A stretch of DNA of 64,000 bases from Saccharopolyspora elongata (GTDB taxonomy: Bacteria; Actinomycetota; Actinomycetes; Mycobacteriales; Pseudonocardiaceae): positions 124,001-188,000 of the forward strand of contig NZ_SMKW01000001.1 in the NCBI RefSeq assembly GCF_004348985.1, given 5' to 3'. Both the position numbers and the translations under genes were made by a program. The notes below the pieces were generated by a model. The model was not told the DNA's origin. It searched no databases and worked only from the letters and a program-made list of their open reading frames with translations. This document shows, in pieces, positions 26,631-35,121 of this stretch (the stretch's first letter is position 1; every line of letters starts with the position of its first letter).

Positions 26631-27329
26631 TCAGCTCCCGCTACTGCCGCTCTTGTTGTTGATGCCGAACCCACCGCGCTGGATGGTCTTGCCCTTGCTG
26701 TCCTTGATCGTCGAGCCAGACGGCTTGGTGAACGACGACCCGGAAGCGGGCGAGCCGACCGGCGGGGCCGACACACCGGCAGGCGTGTAGGCGTACCGGT
26801 AGGAGCTGTGCTGCCCGCTGGGAATCGTGGTGCCGGGCAGGAAGATCGGCATGAAGAACATGCCGCCGCTGTGGTAGCCGCCGTGGGAGGACACGTAGTT
26901 CTCGTCGCAGAACTGGTCCTGGTCGCGGACGCCAGGCTGGCCCGACTGGTCCGTGGCGCAGTACTCCTGGGACGCGTTGGCCTCGTTGCTGATCTCCGAC
27001 GCGGAGTACATCGCGGCCACCAGCGCCACGACGCCGACCGTCGCGCCGCCGCCGATCATGATGCGGCGCCGCTTCTTCGTCTTCGCCTCCGCTGCCGCTA
27101 GATCGGCGCGGTGCTGCTCCTCGCGGCGCTTCTCCGCGGCGATGCGGGCGCGCTGCTCCGCCAACGTCGGTTCGCGCGGCGTCGTGCTCTCGTCCTGGTA
27201 CCGGATCCGGCCGCGCCCCGCCGCGTCGGGCGACACCGGTTGCTCCGGTTGCTCCGGGTTGTCCGGGGTGTTCCCCCCGCCCCACTGCTGCCGGTCGTCG
27301 TCTGCCACTGGCTTGCCATCTTCCGTCAT
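26631..27329 (-). CDS. Membrane-anchored protein resembling YgiB (DUF1190-like)
   Basis: A 232-residue protein with an N-terminal charged cytoplasmic region rich in Pro, Gln and Glu (about 1-90) and one membrane segment, IMIGGGATVGVVALVAAMYS (about 91-110). The extracytoplasmic region has CATDQSGQPGVRDQDQFC, a Gly/His/Met stretch (SGGMFFMPIFLPG), and a Ser/Gly-rich tail containing QRGGFGINN. YgiB of enterobacteria likewise has Cys residues, a FWMPLM-type segment and a terminal RGGFG motif, and lies beside ygiC. The relation is inferred from these motifs and from context, not from an alignment. Confidence 0.65.
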   Translation of the reverse strand: MTEDGKPVADDDRQQWGGGNTPDNPEQPEQPVSPDAAGRGRIRYQDESTTPREPTLAEQRARIAAEKRREEQHRADLAAAEAKTKKRRRIMIGGGATVGVVALVAAMYSASEISNEANASQEYCATDQSGQPGVRDQDQFCDENYVSSHGGYHSGGMFFMPIFLPGTTIPSGQHSSYRYAYTPAGVSAPPVGSPASGSSFTKPSGSTIKDSKGKTIQRGGFGINNKSGSSGS

Positions 27330-27446
27330 AGCCCCACTCCCGAACGCAACATTACCTACCGTGGCGACGTGTCCGGCAACGAATCGGTTCCGAACATCTG
27401 CGATGGCGCCGCGCACGCCGCCACGCGGCGAGGCATCATGTGATCG

Positions 27447-28448
27447 ATGGCAGCGCCCGATTCCCCTCCCAGACCAGGCCGGAACAAGCCCAACACCCGG
27501 CTCGTGATGATCTCGGCTGCCATCGGCGCCCTCCTGATCCTGGTGGTCAGCGCGGCGCTGAACTGGCCTACCGGCGGCGGACCCGGCGTCGGCGGGTCCG
27601 GCAGGATCGGCTCGGCACCGGCGCCAGAGGTGGTCTTCGAGGCCGCCGCGGGCGACTGCCTGAACTGGACCGAGCCCGACGCCGCCGACATCCGCAAGGT
27701 CACCTGCAACGAGCCCCACCTCTTCCAGGTCACCGGCAGCGCGGAGCTGGGCCAGGAGTTCGGCCCCGACGCCCCGTTCCCGGGGACCGAGCAGTGGCAG
27801 CAGCTCAAGCAGCAGCACTGCACCGAGGTGTCGAAGCAGTTCCTGTCGAACCGGTTCGACCCGCACGGCAGGTTCAACGTGGGCGCGTTCACCCCGAGTG
27901 AGGAGGGCTGGGGCAACGCCGACCGGACGCTGCACTGCGGGATCCAGCAGCCCGGGCCGTCCGGCAAGCTCTACCCGATCACCGGCAGCGCGGCGAACAC
28001 GGACCAGTCCAACGTCTACCCGGTCGGCCGCTGCCTGGGCATCAACGGCACCGCCGTGTGGGACCCGGTGGACTGCGCCCGGCCGCACGCGGTGGAGATC
28101 ACCGGCCTGGTCGACCTGGGCGAGCAGTTCCCCGGCGGCTACCCGGAGGAGAAGCCGCAGGACGACTTCCTGGTGACCAGGTGCGAGGAGCTGACCGGCC
28201 AGTACGCGGGCGGCCCGACCGTCGCCAAGGACAAGGGCCTGATCGTCTACTGGGACACGCTGGCGCCGGAGAGCTGGGAAGCCGGATCGCGGCAGGTCAA
28301 CTGCAAGGTCAGCGCGCAGCTGCCGGACGGCAGCGGGCTCGCGCCGGTGACCGGCGGCGTCAAGGGGCAGGTGCAGGTCGGCAAGGAACCGGCGCCGAAG
28401 GACACCGCGCCGATTGAGCCGGGCGTGCCCGCGACCGAACCCCGCTGA
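27447..28448 (+). CDS. Septum-formation-family membrane protein
   Basis: A 333-residue protein with one N-terminal membrane segment (LVMISAAIGALLILVVSAAL, about 19-38) and two extracytoplasmic repeats. Each has paired Cys residues in a GDCLNW...VTCNEPHLFQV or GRCLGI...VDCARPHAVEI pattern, as in actinobacterial septum-formation (PF13845-type) proteins. The C-terminus is Pro-rich. A role at the division site is suggested only by the family name. It is divergent from the YgiB-like gene across 117 bases. The ATG at 27447 has no clear Shine-Dalgarno sequence. Confidence 0.75.
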   Translation: MAAPDSPPRPGRNKPNTRLVMISAAIGALLILVVSAALNWPTGGGPGVGGSGRIGSAPAPEVVFEAAAGDCLNWTEPDAADIRKVTCNEPHLFQVTGSAELGQEFGPDAPFPGTEQWQQLKQQHCTEVSKQFLSNRFDPHGRFNVGAFTPSEEGWGNADRTLHCGIQQPGPSGKLYPITGSAANTDQSNVYPVGRCLGINGTAVWDPVDCARPHAVEITGLVDLGEQFPGGYPEEKPQDDFLVTRCEELTGQYAGGPTVAKDKGLIVYWDTLAPESWEAGSRQVNCKVSAQLPDGSGLAPVTGGVKGQVQVGKEPAPKDTAPIEPGVPATEPR

Positions 28449-28473
28449 CGCCCGAGTGCGGTAGAACGGGGTC

Positions 28474-28824
28474 ATGCCGGTGGAGATGACCCGCGTTCGG
28501 TTCGAGGAGCTCGTGGGCGACGCCCTCGACCTGCTGCCCGCGGAGTTCGCGGCGGCGATGAACAACGTCGTGGTGCTGGTGGAGGACGCCAACCCCGAGG
28601 ACCCGTCGCTGCTCGGGCTGTACGAGGGCATCGCGCTGACGGAGCGGGACAGCACCTACAGCGGCGTGCTGCCGGACCGGATCACGATCTATCGCGAACC
28701 CCTGCTGGACATGTGCGCGGACGAGGAAGAAGTGGTCGACGAAGTGGCCGTGACGGTGGTGCACGAGATCGCGCACCACTTCGGCATCGACGACGAAAAG
28801 CTCCACGCCCTCGGCTGGGGCTGA
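28474..28824 (+). CDS. Small zincin-type metallopeptidase (Zincin_1 family)
   Basis: A 116-residue protein with the metzincin-like motif HEIAHHFGIDDEKLH (about residues 95-109), giving two zinc His, a catalytic Glu and a third Asp/His ligand. It begins with a FEELVGDALDLLPAEF helix typical of this small actinobacterial family, and YRGVLPD-like region appears as YSGVLPDRITIYREPL. The substrate is unknown. An in-frame ATG four codons later is an alternative start. A family D palindrome begins 3 bases after the stop. Confidence 0.85.
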   Translation: MPVEMTRVRFEELVGDALDLLPAEFAAAMNNVVVLVEDANPEDPSLLGLYEGIALTERDSTYSGVLPDRITIYREPLLDMCADEEEVVDEVAVTVVHEIAHHFGIDDEKLHALGWG

Positions 28825-28827
28825 CCG

Positions 28828-28904
28828 TTCCGCCTGGTCAGATGCCGTGCGCATTTTGTGCTGCCATGGCGACACTAAACGCGCACGGCACCTGAGCAGC
28901 GGAA
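28828..28904. repeat. Family D long palindrome copy 2
   Basis: 77-bp imperfect palindrome in a convergent spacer, 3 bases after the zincin stop. Outer arms TTCCGCCTGGTCAG and CTGAGCAGCGGAA, inner arms GCCGTGCGCATTTTGTG and CACTAAACGCGCACGGC, apex CTGCCATGGCGA. Confidence 0.8.
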
Positions 28905-28920
28905 ACGCTTCGTCCGTTGA

Positions 28921-29568
28921 TCAGGGCGTGTCGAGGCCGTCCCAGGAGAGGCAGCGCCAGCCCGTCCGGGCGTCGGGGTCGGCTTCGAGGACGATCACGC
29001 CCGTGTTCGGCAGGTACCTCGCGTTGGCATGGGCGCCGTCGACGTTCGCCGCCAGGGCGCACGCCGCGAGCCTCAGCATCGCGCCGTGGCTGACCAGCGC
29101 CACCGCGCCGTCACCCGCTCCGTCGATGGCGCTGCGAGCCCCGTCGACGAACCGGGTCACCGCCTCGCGGCCGGTTTCCCCGCCGGGCATCGGCACGTCG
29201 AGCCGCCCGGCATGCCAGCTCTCGTAGACGTCGCCGAAGATCTGCAGCGCCTCCGGGTCGCCGCGGCCTTCCAGCTCGCCGACGTAGACCTCGTGCGTTC
29301 CGTCGACGACCTCGAGCGGCAGCCGGTGCCGCTGCGCCAAGGGCTGCGCCGTCTGCTGCGCGCGCACCGCGCGGCTCGCGTGCACCGAGACGATCTTCTC
29401 GTCGGCAAGCCGCTCGGCGAGCCGGGCCGCCTGCTGCTGGCCCAGCTCGGTCAGGCCGGGGCCCGGCGGCAGCGTGTCGAGCAGGTGCGCCACGTTGGCC
29501 GGGGTTTGCCCGTGGCGGGCGAGGATCAGGCGCAATCCGGTCGGCGCTTCCAGCAGCAACTCGGTCAT
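28921..29568 (-). CDS. Histidine phosphatase (phosphoglycerate mutase-like)
   Basis: A 215-residue protein of the histidine phosphatase superfamily. The phospho-His motif is LARHGQTPAN (about residues 16-25), with LTELGQQQAARLA, SRAVRAQQTA, and VSHGAML with the second His (about 160-166). The substrate is unknown; relatives include sugar-phosphate and Mtb GpgP-type phosphatases. The ATG overlaps the pheA stop (ATGA), so the genes are translationally coupled. Confidence 0.88.
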   Translation of the reverse strand: MTELLLEAPTGLRLILARHGQTPANVAHLLDTLPPGPGLTELGQQQAARLAERLADEKIVSVHASRAVRAQQTAQPLAQRHRLPLEVVDGTHEVYVGELEGRGDPEALQIFGDVYESWHAGRLDVPMPGGETGREAVTRFVDGARSAIDGAGDGAVALVSHGAMLRLAACALAANVDGAHANARYLPNTGVIVLEADPDARTGWRCLSWDGLDTP

Positions 29569-30488
29569 GCCAACCGCCCCGCCCGGACGTCGTCGAGCCA
29601 CTTCGCCGCGACTTCGAACGCCTGCTCCGAGGCCGACGGGCGGACGCCGGCCGGCGAGCGGTCCGCCTTCGGGTAGGACCCGAGGAACCAGACGGTGCTG
29701 CAGCGGCGGTGCAGCGCGGTCAGCGCGTCGCCGATCCGGGCGTCCGCGACGTGCCCGTCGAAGTCGAGGAAGAACCGGTACTCGCCGAACCGCTCGCGCA
29801 GCGGCCGGGACTCGATGCGGCTGAGGTTGATGCCGCGCAGCGACAGCTCGGCCAGCATGTCGGCCAGCGTGCCGACCTCGTCGCTGATCACCGCGCACAC
29901 CGACGTGCGGTCCGCGCCGGTGGGCTCCGGCAGCGCGCCGGGGCGGCGGACCAGTAGGAAGCGGGTGACCGCGTCGCGCACGTCGGCGATGCCGCCTGCG
30001 AGCCGCACCAGCGACGGGTAGTGCTCGATGGCCACCGGCGCGGAGATCGCCGCGTCGAACTCGCCGGCCGCTGCCGCGGCCGCCCCTGCTGCGGTGGAAC
30101 TGGCGGCGTGGACGCTGGCGCCCGGCAGGTTCTCGGCCAGCCAGCCGCGGACCTGCGCGAGCGCATGCGGGTGGCTCGCGACGGTGCCGATCTCGGACAG
30201 CGCGATGCCGGGCCGGGCCAGCAGGTCGAACTGCACCGGCAGCACGGCCTCTTGCACCGCGACCAGCGGATCGTCGGTGGTCAGCGCGTCCAGCGTGGCC
30301 GGCACCGAGCCTTCGACCGAGTTCTCCACCGGCACCCCGGCGGCCAGCACGTCGCCGGCGCGCACTGCGGCCAGCGCCAGCGGCACGGTCTCGAAGGGCA
30401 CGAGTTCGGCGTCGAAACCACCGGTCAACTGCCGGGTGGCCTGTTCGGTGAAGGTGCCCGGCGGGCCGAGATACGCGATTTGTGGCAC
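29565..30488 (-). CDS. pheA: Prephenate dehydratase
   Basis: A 307-residue enzyme that converts prephenate to phenylpyruvate in phenylalanine synthesis. The catalytic domain (1-180) shows YLGPPGTFTEQA, VPVENSVEGSV, SHPHALAQVRGWL and a TRFLLV motif with the essential Thr (about 178-183). The C-terminal ACT domain (about 195-275) with GINLSRIESRPLRERFGEYR binds phenylalanine for feedback control. The start is a GTG. It is first in a two-gene unit with the phosphatase. Confidence 0.95.
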   Translation of the reverse strand: MPQIAYLGPPGTFTEQATRQLTGGFDAELVPFETVPLALAAVRAGDVLAAGVPVENSVEGSVPATLDALTTDDPLVAVQEAVLPVQFDLLARPGIALSEIGTVASHPHALAQVRGWLAENLPGASVHAASSTAAGAAAAAAGEFDAAISAPVAIEHYPSLVRLAGGIADVRDAVTRFLLVRRPGALPEPTGADRTSVCAVISDEVGTLADMLAELSLRGINLSRIESRPLRERFGEYRFFLDFDGHVADARIGDALTALHRRCSTVWFLGSYPKADRSPAGVRPSASEQAFEVAAKWLDDVRAGRLA

Positions 30489-30717
30489 CCGCCCAGACTA
30501 AGAGGAGACGCCCCCGGCACGCGGGCAGGTTCCGATGGCGCAACCGCAGCCCCCGTAAGCCGGGCCCCGCGATCGTCCGAATGCGCGGCCGGATTGCGTC
30601 GGTCTTCCGAGTCCCGCGGCACCCGTGGCATCCGGCGGGCCGGGCGCGCGGCGAATCGGCGCCAGGTGTGACCTACCCGATGCCACCGCGCCGCGCATTC
30701 CTGCGATGCTGTGGGGC

Positions 30718-31317
30718 GTGACCGCAGATTCGGGGCGCTCAGCGGATGGAGCGAAGCCGGAGCTGCAGCTCGTCCTCTGCGCGCTGGACGAGCCGCTGGC
30801 CGCCGCCTGGCACGACATCGCCGACAGCCGAGCCGGCCTCTCCGTTCACCAGGGATCGGTCCTTGACCTGCAGGTCGACGCGGTGGTGAGCCCGGCGAAC
30901 TCCTACGGCTGGATGCGCGGCGGCATCGACGCGGTGTACGCCCGCACCTTCCCCGAGGTGGAGGAGCAGGTCCGCAGCGCGGTGCTGGCCTACCACGGCG
31001 GCGAGCTGCCGGTCGGCGAGGCGTTGCTGGTGCCCACCGGCGCCCCGAACCCGATCTGGCTGATCAGCGCTCCCACCATGCGGGAACCCGGCGAGAGGCT
31101 GCCCGCCGACACGGTGCACCCGTACCTCGCGGCGCGGGCCGTGCTTCGGCTCTGGGCGAGCGGGGTCCTGGAGAACGGAACGCCGGTCCGGCACGTGGCC
31201 CGGTCCGTCGCGATGCCCGGCCTGGGCACCGGCGTCGGCGGGGTGTCGCCGGAGCTATGCGCGCGGCAGGTCGCCGCGGCGTGGGACGAGGTCTTCGCCC
31301 GCGTCGAGCAGCTCTGA
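30718..31317 (+). CDS. Macro-domain-like protein
   Basis: About 199 residues. The segment LQVDAVVSPANSYGWMRGGIDAVYARTFP (split: VDAVVSPANSYG, MRGGIDAVYARTF) matches the ADP-ribose-binding loop of macro domains, and PTGAPNPIWLISAPTMREPG and SVAMPGLGTGVGGVSPE match the later beta strand and glycine loop. The group resembles phage-tail or ADP-ribose-phosphatase macro proteins. The start is uncertain: GTG at 30718 or ATG at 30706. The preceding 230 bases hold no gene I can support. Confidence 0.75.
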   Translation: MTADSGRSADGAKPELQLVLCALDEPLAAAWHDIADSRAGLSVHQGSVLDLQVDAVVSPANSYGWMRGGIDAVYARTFPEVEEQVRSAVLAYHGGELPVGEALLVPTGAPNPIWLISAPTMREPGERLPADTVHPYLAARAVLRLWASGVLENGTPVRHVARSVAMPGLGTGVGGVSPELCARQVAAAWDEVFARVEQL

Positions 31318-31421
31318 CGAGCCACTCCCGCGCGGTTCGCCCGGCGGTGCGGACGAGCAGGCGGACCCGGATCCGAGTGAGTACCGTCGGGCGCACCGGC
31401 CGACCACCCAGGAGGTCCCAG

Positions 31422-31934
31422 ATGCTCATTCGCCGTTTGGCCCGGCCGATGCTGGCCGCGATCTTCATCTACGGCGGGATCGGCGCGTTGCGCGATGCGC
31501 CGAGCCACGCGAAGGCCGCCGCGCCGCTGTTGGAGAAGACGACGGCACCGCTCAAGGACTCGCTTCCCGAGCACTTCCCGACCGATCCGGAAACGCTGGT
31601 GCGCATCGACGGGGCGGTGAAGATCGGCGCCGGGACCCTGCTGGCGATCGGCAGGTTCCCCCGGCTGGCCGCGCTGCTGCTCGCCGGGAGCGTCGTGCCC
31701 ACGACGCTGGCCGCACACGCGTTCTGGGAGATCGACGACCCGCAGGAACGCACCAACCAGCAGATCCACTTCCTCAAGAACGTCGGGCTGCTCGGCGGGC
31801 TGCTGATCACCGCGGTCGACACCGGCGGCAAGCCGTCCGTCGGCTACCGCGCGAAGCGCCGCGCGCGCAAGGTCTCCGCGCACACCCACCAGACCGTCGG
31901 CGCGATCAAGGGCGTGAAGAAGGTCAAGAAGTAG
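31422..31934 (+). CDS. DoxX-family membrane protein
   Basis: A 170-residue protein with about four hydrophobic segments: RPMLAAIFIYGGIGALRD at the start, VKIGAGTLLAIGRFPRLAAL, then LKNVGLLGGLLITAVDTGG. This is the DoxX/DoxD-like layout. The tail is Lys/Arg-rich (GAIKGVKKVKK), probably cytoplasmic. GGAGG lies 6 bases before the ATG at 31422. Mycobacterial DoxX works in redox defence with SseA and SodA, but no such partner is here. Confidence 0.8.
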   Translation: MLIRRLARPMLAAIFIYGGIGALRDAPSHAKAAAPLLEKTTAPLKDSLPEHFPTDPETLVRIDGAVKIGAGTLLAIGRFPRLAALLLAGSVVPTTLAAHAFWEIDDPQERTNQQIHFLKNVGLLGGLLITAVDTGGKPSVGYRAKRRARKVSAHTHQTVGAIKGVKKVKK

Positions 31935-32004
31935 CCGCGAATTCCCGGTTTGTCAGGCAACCCTCAGCTCACCACTCGCCGAGCACGTACGTAGCGTGGG
32001 GTGT

Positions 32005-32646
32005 GTGCCAGTGAGGGTCCTGCTAGTCGATGATCATGAGGTGGTCCGGCGCGGACTTCGCGACCTGCTGGACACCGAGGACGACGTGGAGATCGTGGCG
32101 GAGGCCGGCGGCGTCGGCGAAGCCCTGGTGCGCGCGCAGGCGACCGGGCCGGACGTCGCGGTCATCGACATGCGGCTGCCCGACGGCGACGGCCTGGAGC
32201 TGTGCCGCAAGCTGCGCGCCCTGCCCGAGCCGCCGTACTGCCTCGTGCTCACCGCCTTCGACGACGAGAGCGCGCTGGTCGGCGCGATCAACGCCGGGGC
32301 GTCCGGCTACCTGCTGAAGCAGGTGCGCGGGCAGGACCTGGTCAACGCGGTGCGCGAGGTCGCGGCCGGGCGGTCGCTGCTGGACCCGGTCACCACCGGC
32401 CGGGTGCTGGACAGGCTGCGCAAGTCCACCAGCCCCGAACCGGACGAGCTCGCGGCGCTGACCGAGCGGGAGCGCAAGGTGCTGGAGCTGATCGGCGAGG
32501 GGCTGACGAACCGGCAGATCGCCGAGCGGCTGTTCCTGGCGGAGAAGACGGTGAAGAACTACGTGACCTCGGTGCTGGCGAAGCTCGGCATGGAGCGCCG
32601 CACCCAGGCCGCGGCCTGGGTCGCCCGACGCCAGGGCCAGAGCTGA
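32005..32646 (+). CDS. NarL/DevR-type response regulator
   Basis: About 213 residues. The receiver domain has the acidic pair VDDHEVVRRG at the start, the phospho-acceptor Asp in VAVIDMRLPDGDG (about residue 53), Thr in VLTAFDD and Lys in YLLKQVRG. The C-terminal LuxR-type HTH is LTERERKVLELIGEGLTNRQ and KTVKNYVTSVLAKLGM (about 150-205). The form KTVKNYV is that of DevR/DosR-like proteins. A compatible NarL-family kinase lies at 35122-36279 and may be its partner. The start could be GTG at 31996, 32005 or 32011. Confidence 0.9.
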   Translation: MPVRVLLVDDHEVVRRGLRDLLDTEDDVEIVAEAGGVGEALVRAQATGPDVAVIDMRLPDGDGLELCRKLRALPEPPYCLVLTAFDDESALVGAINAGASGYLLKQVRGQDLVNAVREVAAGRSLLDPVTTGRVLDRLRKSTSPEPDELAALTERERKVLELIGEGLTNRQIAERLFLAEKTVKNYVTSVLAKLGMERRTQAAAWVARRQGQS

Positions 32647-32696
32647 CCGCGGAAGGCGAGCACGCGCGGCTGTGGGCCGCGCCCGGCGGTTCGCAG

Positions 32697-33455
32697 GTGG
32701 AGCTGCTGGCCGCCCGCTTCGAGCGCTTCGCCTTCGACCGGCACAGCCACGAGCAACTCGCCGTCGGCGTCATCGAGCAGGGCGCGGAGGGGCTGCACAT
32801 GGCCGGCGGCAAGGTGGTGATCCCGGCCGGGCAGCTGGTCGTCCTGAACCCGGGTCAGGTGCACACCGGCTTCGCCGCCGACGAATCCGGCTGGCGGTAC
32901 CGGATGTTCTACTTCGACACGGCGATGGTCGCCGAACTGGCCCGCGAGCACCTCGGCACCGGTGACGTCTGGTTCCCCGACACCGCTGTGCGGGACGCCG
33001 CGCTGTTCGACCGGCTGCGCCGCGTTCACCGGGAACAGGAGCACGCCGACGACCCACTGACCGCGGAGTCCCTGCTGCTCGGCGGCCTGGGCGCGGTGTT
33101 GCACCGGCACGCCCGCACCGGGCGGGCGGCCTCCCCCGCGTCCGCCGGGCGTCGCGGCCCGGCGCTGGCCCGGCAGCTGCTGCACGACAGGTGGACCGAG
33201 CCCGTCACCGTGGCGGAGCTCAGCGCCGCCGCGGGCATGCCGCGGGCCTCGCTCATCACCGCCTTCCGCCGGGAGTACGGGCTGCCGCCGCACGCCTACC
33301 TGCTGCGGCTGCGCGCCAACCGCGCCCGCCGGCTGCTGCTGGCCGGGCAGCGGCCTGCGGAGGTCGCCGCCGCTACGGGCTTCGCCGATCAGGCCCACCT
33401 GACCCGCGTCTGCAAGCGGTACTTCGGGGTCACGCCCGGCGCGATCCGCCCCTGA
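32697..33455 (+). CDS. AraC-family transcriptional regulator
   Basis: About 252 residues. An N-terminal cupin-like sensor domain (HSHEQLAVGVIEQG, then PAGQLVVLNPGQVHTG) is followed by a C-terminal double HTH (VTVAELSAAAGMPRASLITAF and PAEVAAATGFADQAHLTRVC, about 160-245). The frame is open upstream through the end of the response regulator gene, and the codons just before the GTG at 32697 also look coding, so the true start may be a CTG near 32643 that overlaps the regulator stop. The lactate permease follows 74 bases downstream and may be its target. Confidence 0.82.
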   Translation: MELLAARFERFAFDRHSHEQLAVGVIEQGAEGLHMAGGKVVIPAGQLVVLNPGQVHTGFAADESGWRYRMFYFDTAMVAELAREHLGTGDVWFPDTAVRDAALFDRLRRVHREQEHADDPLTAESLLLGGLGAVLHRHARTGRAASPASAGRRGPALARQLLHDRWTEPVTVAELSAAAGMPRASLITAFRREYGLPPHAYLLRLRANRARRLLLAGQRPAEVAAATGFADQAHLTRVCKRYFGVTPGAIRP

Positions 33456-33529
33456 ACTTTCGTTCAAGACCGCCGCCGATCGCGCCGCGAGGCTGGGTCC
33501 GAGCCGGGTGCGGAGCGAAAGGCGGAACG

Positions 33530-34963
33530 ATGGTGTGGGCGATGGCGGTGTCCCCGCTCGTCATGGTGCTGGGAATGATCACGGTGCTGCGCCGGCCGGC
33601 GCACTGGGCGGCGGTCGCGGGCGCCGTGCTGGCCGCGCTGCTGACCTGGTGGCTGCCGGACTTCGCGCTGCCGGACGACGCGCTGACCGACGGGGCCGGC
33701 GGGGCCGGCCTGCTGGTGCTCAACGCCGCCGCGGTCATGCTGCCCGGCGTCTACCTCAGCCAGGTGCTCACCCGCCGGGGCGTGCACCGATCGCTGCAGG
33801 AATGGGTGCGTGGGCTGCCGCTGCCCGGCCCCGCGAAGATCGCCCTCGTGGTGGCGGGCATCGCCCCCACGGTGGAAGCGCTCACCGGATTCGGGGTGTC
33901 CCTGCTGGTCACCGTGCCGGTACTGCTCGCCCTCGCGCCGCCCGCGACCGCGCTGCGGCAGGCCATGCTCGGCATGAACATCATGCCGTGGGGCACTCTC
34001 GGGCTCGCGACCGTCATCGGCGCCGCGCTCGCGGGCACGGATGCGGCAGTCCTGGGCACCGCCACCGCGGTCACCAGCTGCCTGGTCTTCCCGCTGGTCA
34101 CCGCGTGGGCGGCGCTGCTGGCCCGCCCGCAGCGCCGGCTCCGCGCCGCCATCGCGGCGGTGCTCGCGGGCGGGTCGCTGTCGCTCGGTTTGCTGGGGCT
34201 CAACCTGGCGGGCGTGGTCCAGCCGGCGGGCGTGCTGGCCGGGCTGCTGACCACGGCGATCGGGCTGGTAGTGTGCGCGGTTCGCCGCACCGAGCCGGGC
34301 GGTCGGCTGCTGCCGCCGCGGGCGGTCCTGCAGGCCTACGGCCTCGTCCTCGGCGGCATCGCCCTCACCCGCGCGGCGACGGCGGCCGGAGTTCCTCCCC
34401 TTGAGCTGCACGCGGGCAACGCGAGCTTCGCGCTGCTGTCCTCGCCGTGCCTCCCGCTGCTGGCCGCCGCCCTGCTGCTGGACCGCGGCCGCCCGCACGC
34501 CCCGGATGCCCGCGCCGCGCTGGCTCGCGTCGGACGTCCGCTGCTGGCCCTGACCGGTTTCGTCGTGCTCGGCCGGCTGATGGCGGACAGCGGCATGATC
34601 GAGCAGCTGGGCGCGGCGGTCGCCACGGCGCCACCGCTGGTCATCGCGCTGGCCGCGCCCGCGCTCGGCATGCTCAGCGGCTTCCTCACCGGCTCCAACG
34701 TCGGCGGCAACGCGCTGATGATGCCGCTGCAGGAGCAGCTCGCCCCGAGCGGCCTGGACGTGTGGTTCGCGGCCCTGCAGAACAGCGCTGCGGGCCACGC
34801 TGTGTTCACCTCGTTGCCGATGATCATGCTGGTCCTGGCCGTGGCGAGCGACCGCGCGAAGGGTGCGGGCGTCGCGGAGCACGCCCTGCTGCGCTTCGGC
34901 CTGCGGGTGGCGGTCGCGGTGTACGCGGCCCTGGCAGTGACGGCGGTGGCCCTGGTCGCGTGA
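33530..34963 (+). CDS. lldP: L-lactate permease family transporter
   Basis: A 477-residue protein with about twelve hydrophobic segments, slightly shorter than the roughly 550 of E. coli LldP. Family motifs include AGIAPTVEALTGFGVSLLVT (about 108-127, the conserved EAxxGFG), NIMPWGTLGLATVIG, GFLTGSNVGGNALMMPLQ and LQNSAAGHAVFTSLP (conserved QxSxG). It probably imports lactate or glycolate by proton symport. An AraC regulator precedes it in the same direction. No lactate dehydrogenase is adjacent. Confidence 0.85.
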   Translation: MVWAMAVSPLVMVLGMITVLRRPAHWAAVAGAVLAALLTWWLPDFALPDDALTDGAGGAGLLVLNAAAVMLPGVYLSQVLTRRGVHRSLQEWVRGLPLPGPAKIALVVAGIAPTVEALTGFGVSLLVTVPVLLALAPPATALRQAMLGMNIMPWGTLGLATVIGAALAGTDAAVLGTATAVTSCLVFPLVTAWAALLARPQRRLRAAIAAVLAGGSLSLGLLGLNLAGVVQPAGVLAGLLTTAIGLVVCAVRRTEPGGRLLPPRAVLQAYGLVLGGIALTRAATAAGVPPLELHAGNASFALLSSPCLPLLAAALLLDRGRPHAPDARAALARVGRPLLALTGFVVLGRLMADSGMIEQLGAAVATAPPLVIALAAPALGMLSGFLTGSNVGGNALMMPLQEQLAPSGLDVWFAALQNSAAGHAVFTSLPMIMLVLAVASDRAKGAGVAEHALLRFGLRVAVAVYAALAVTAVALVA

Positions 34964-35003
34964 CTGCTGCTCGCCTGACGGACCCCCGAAGCGGAGGCGC
35001 GCG

Positions 35004-35117
<114 letters not shown>

Positions 35118-35121
35118 CGCC

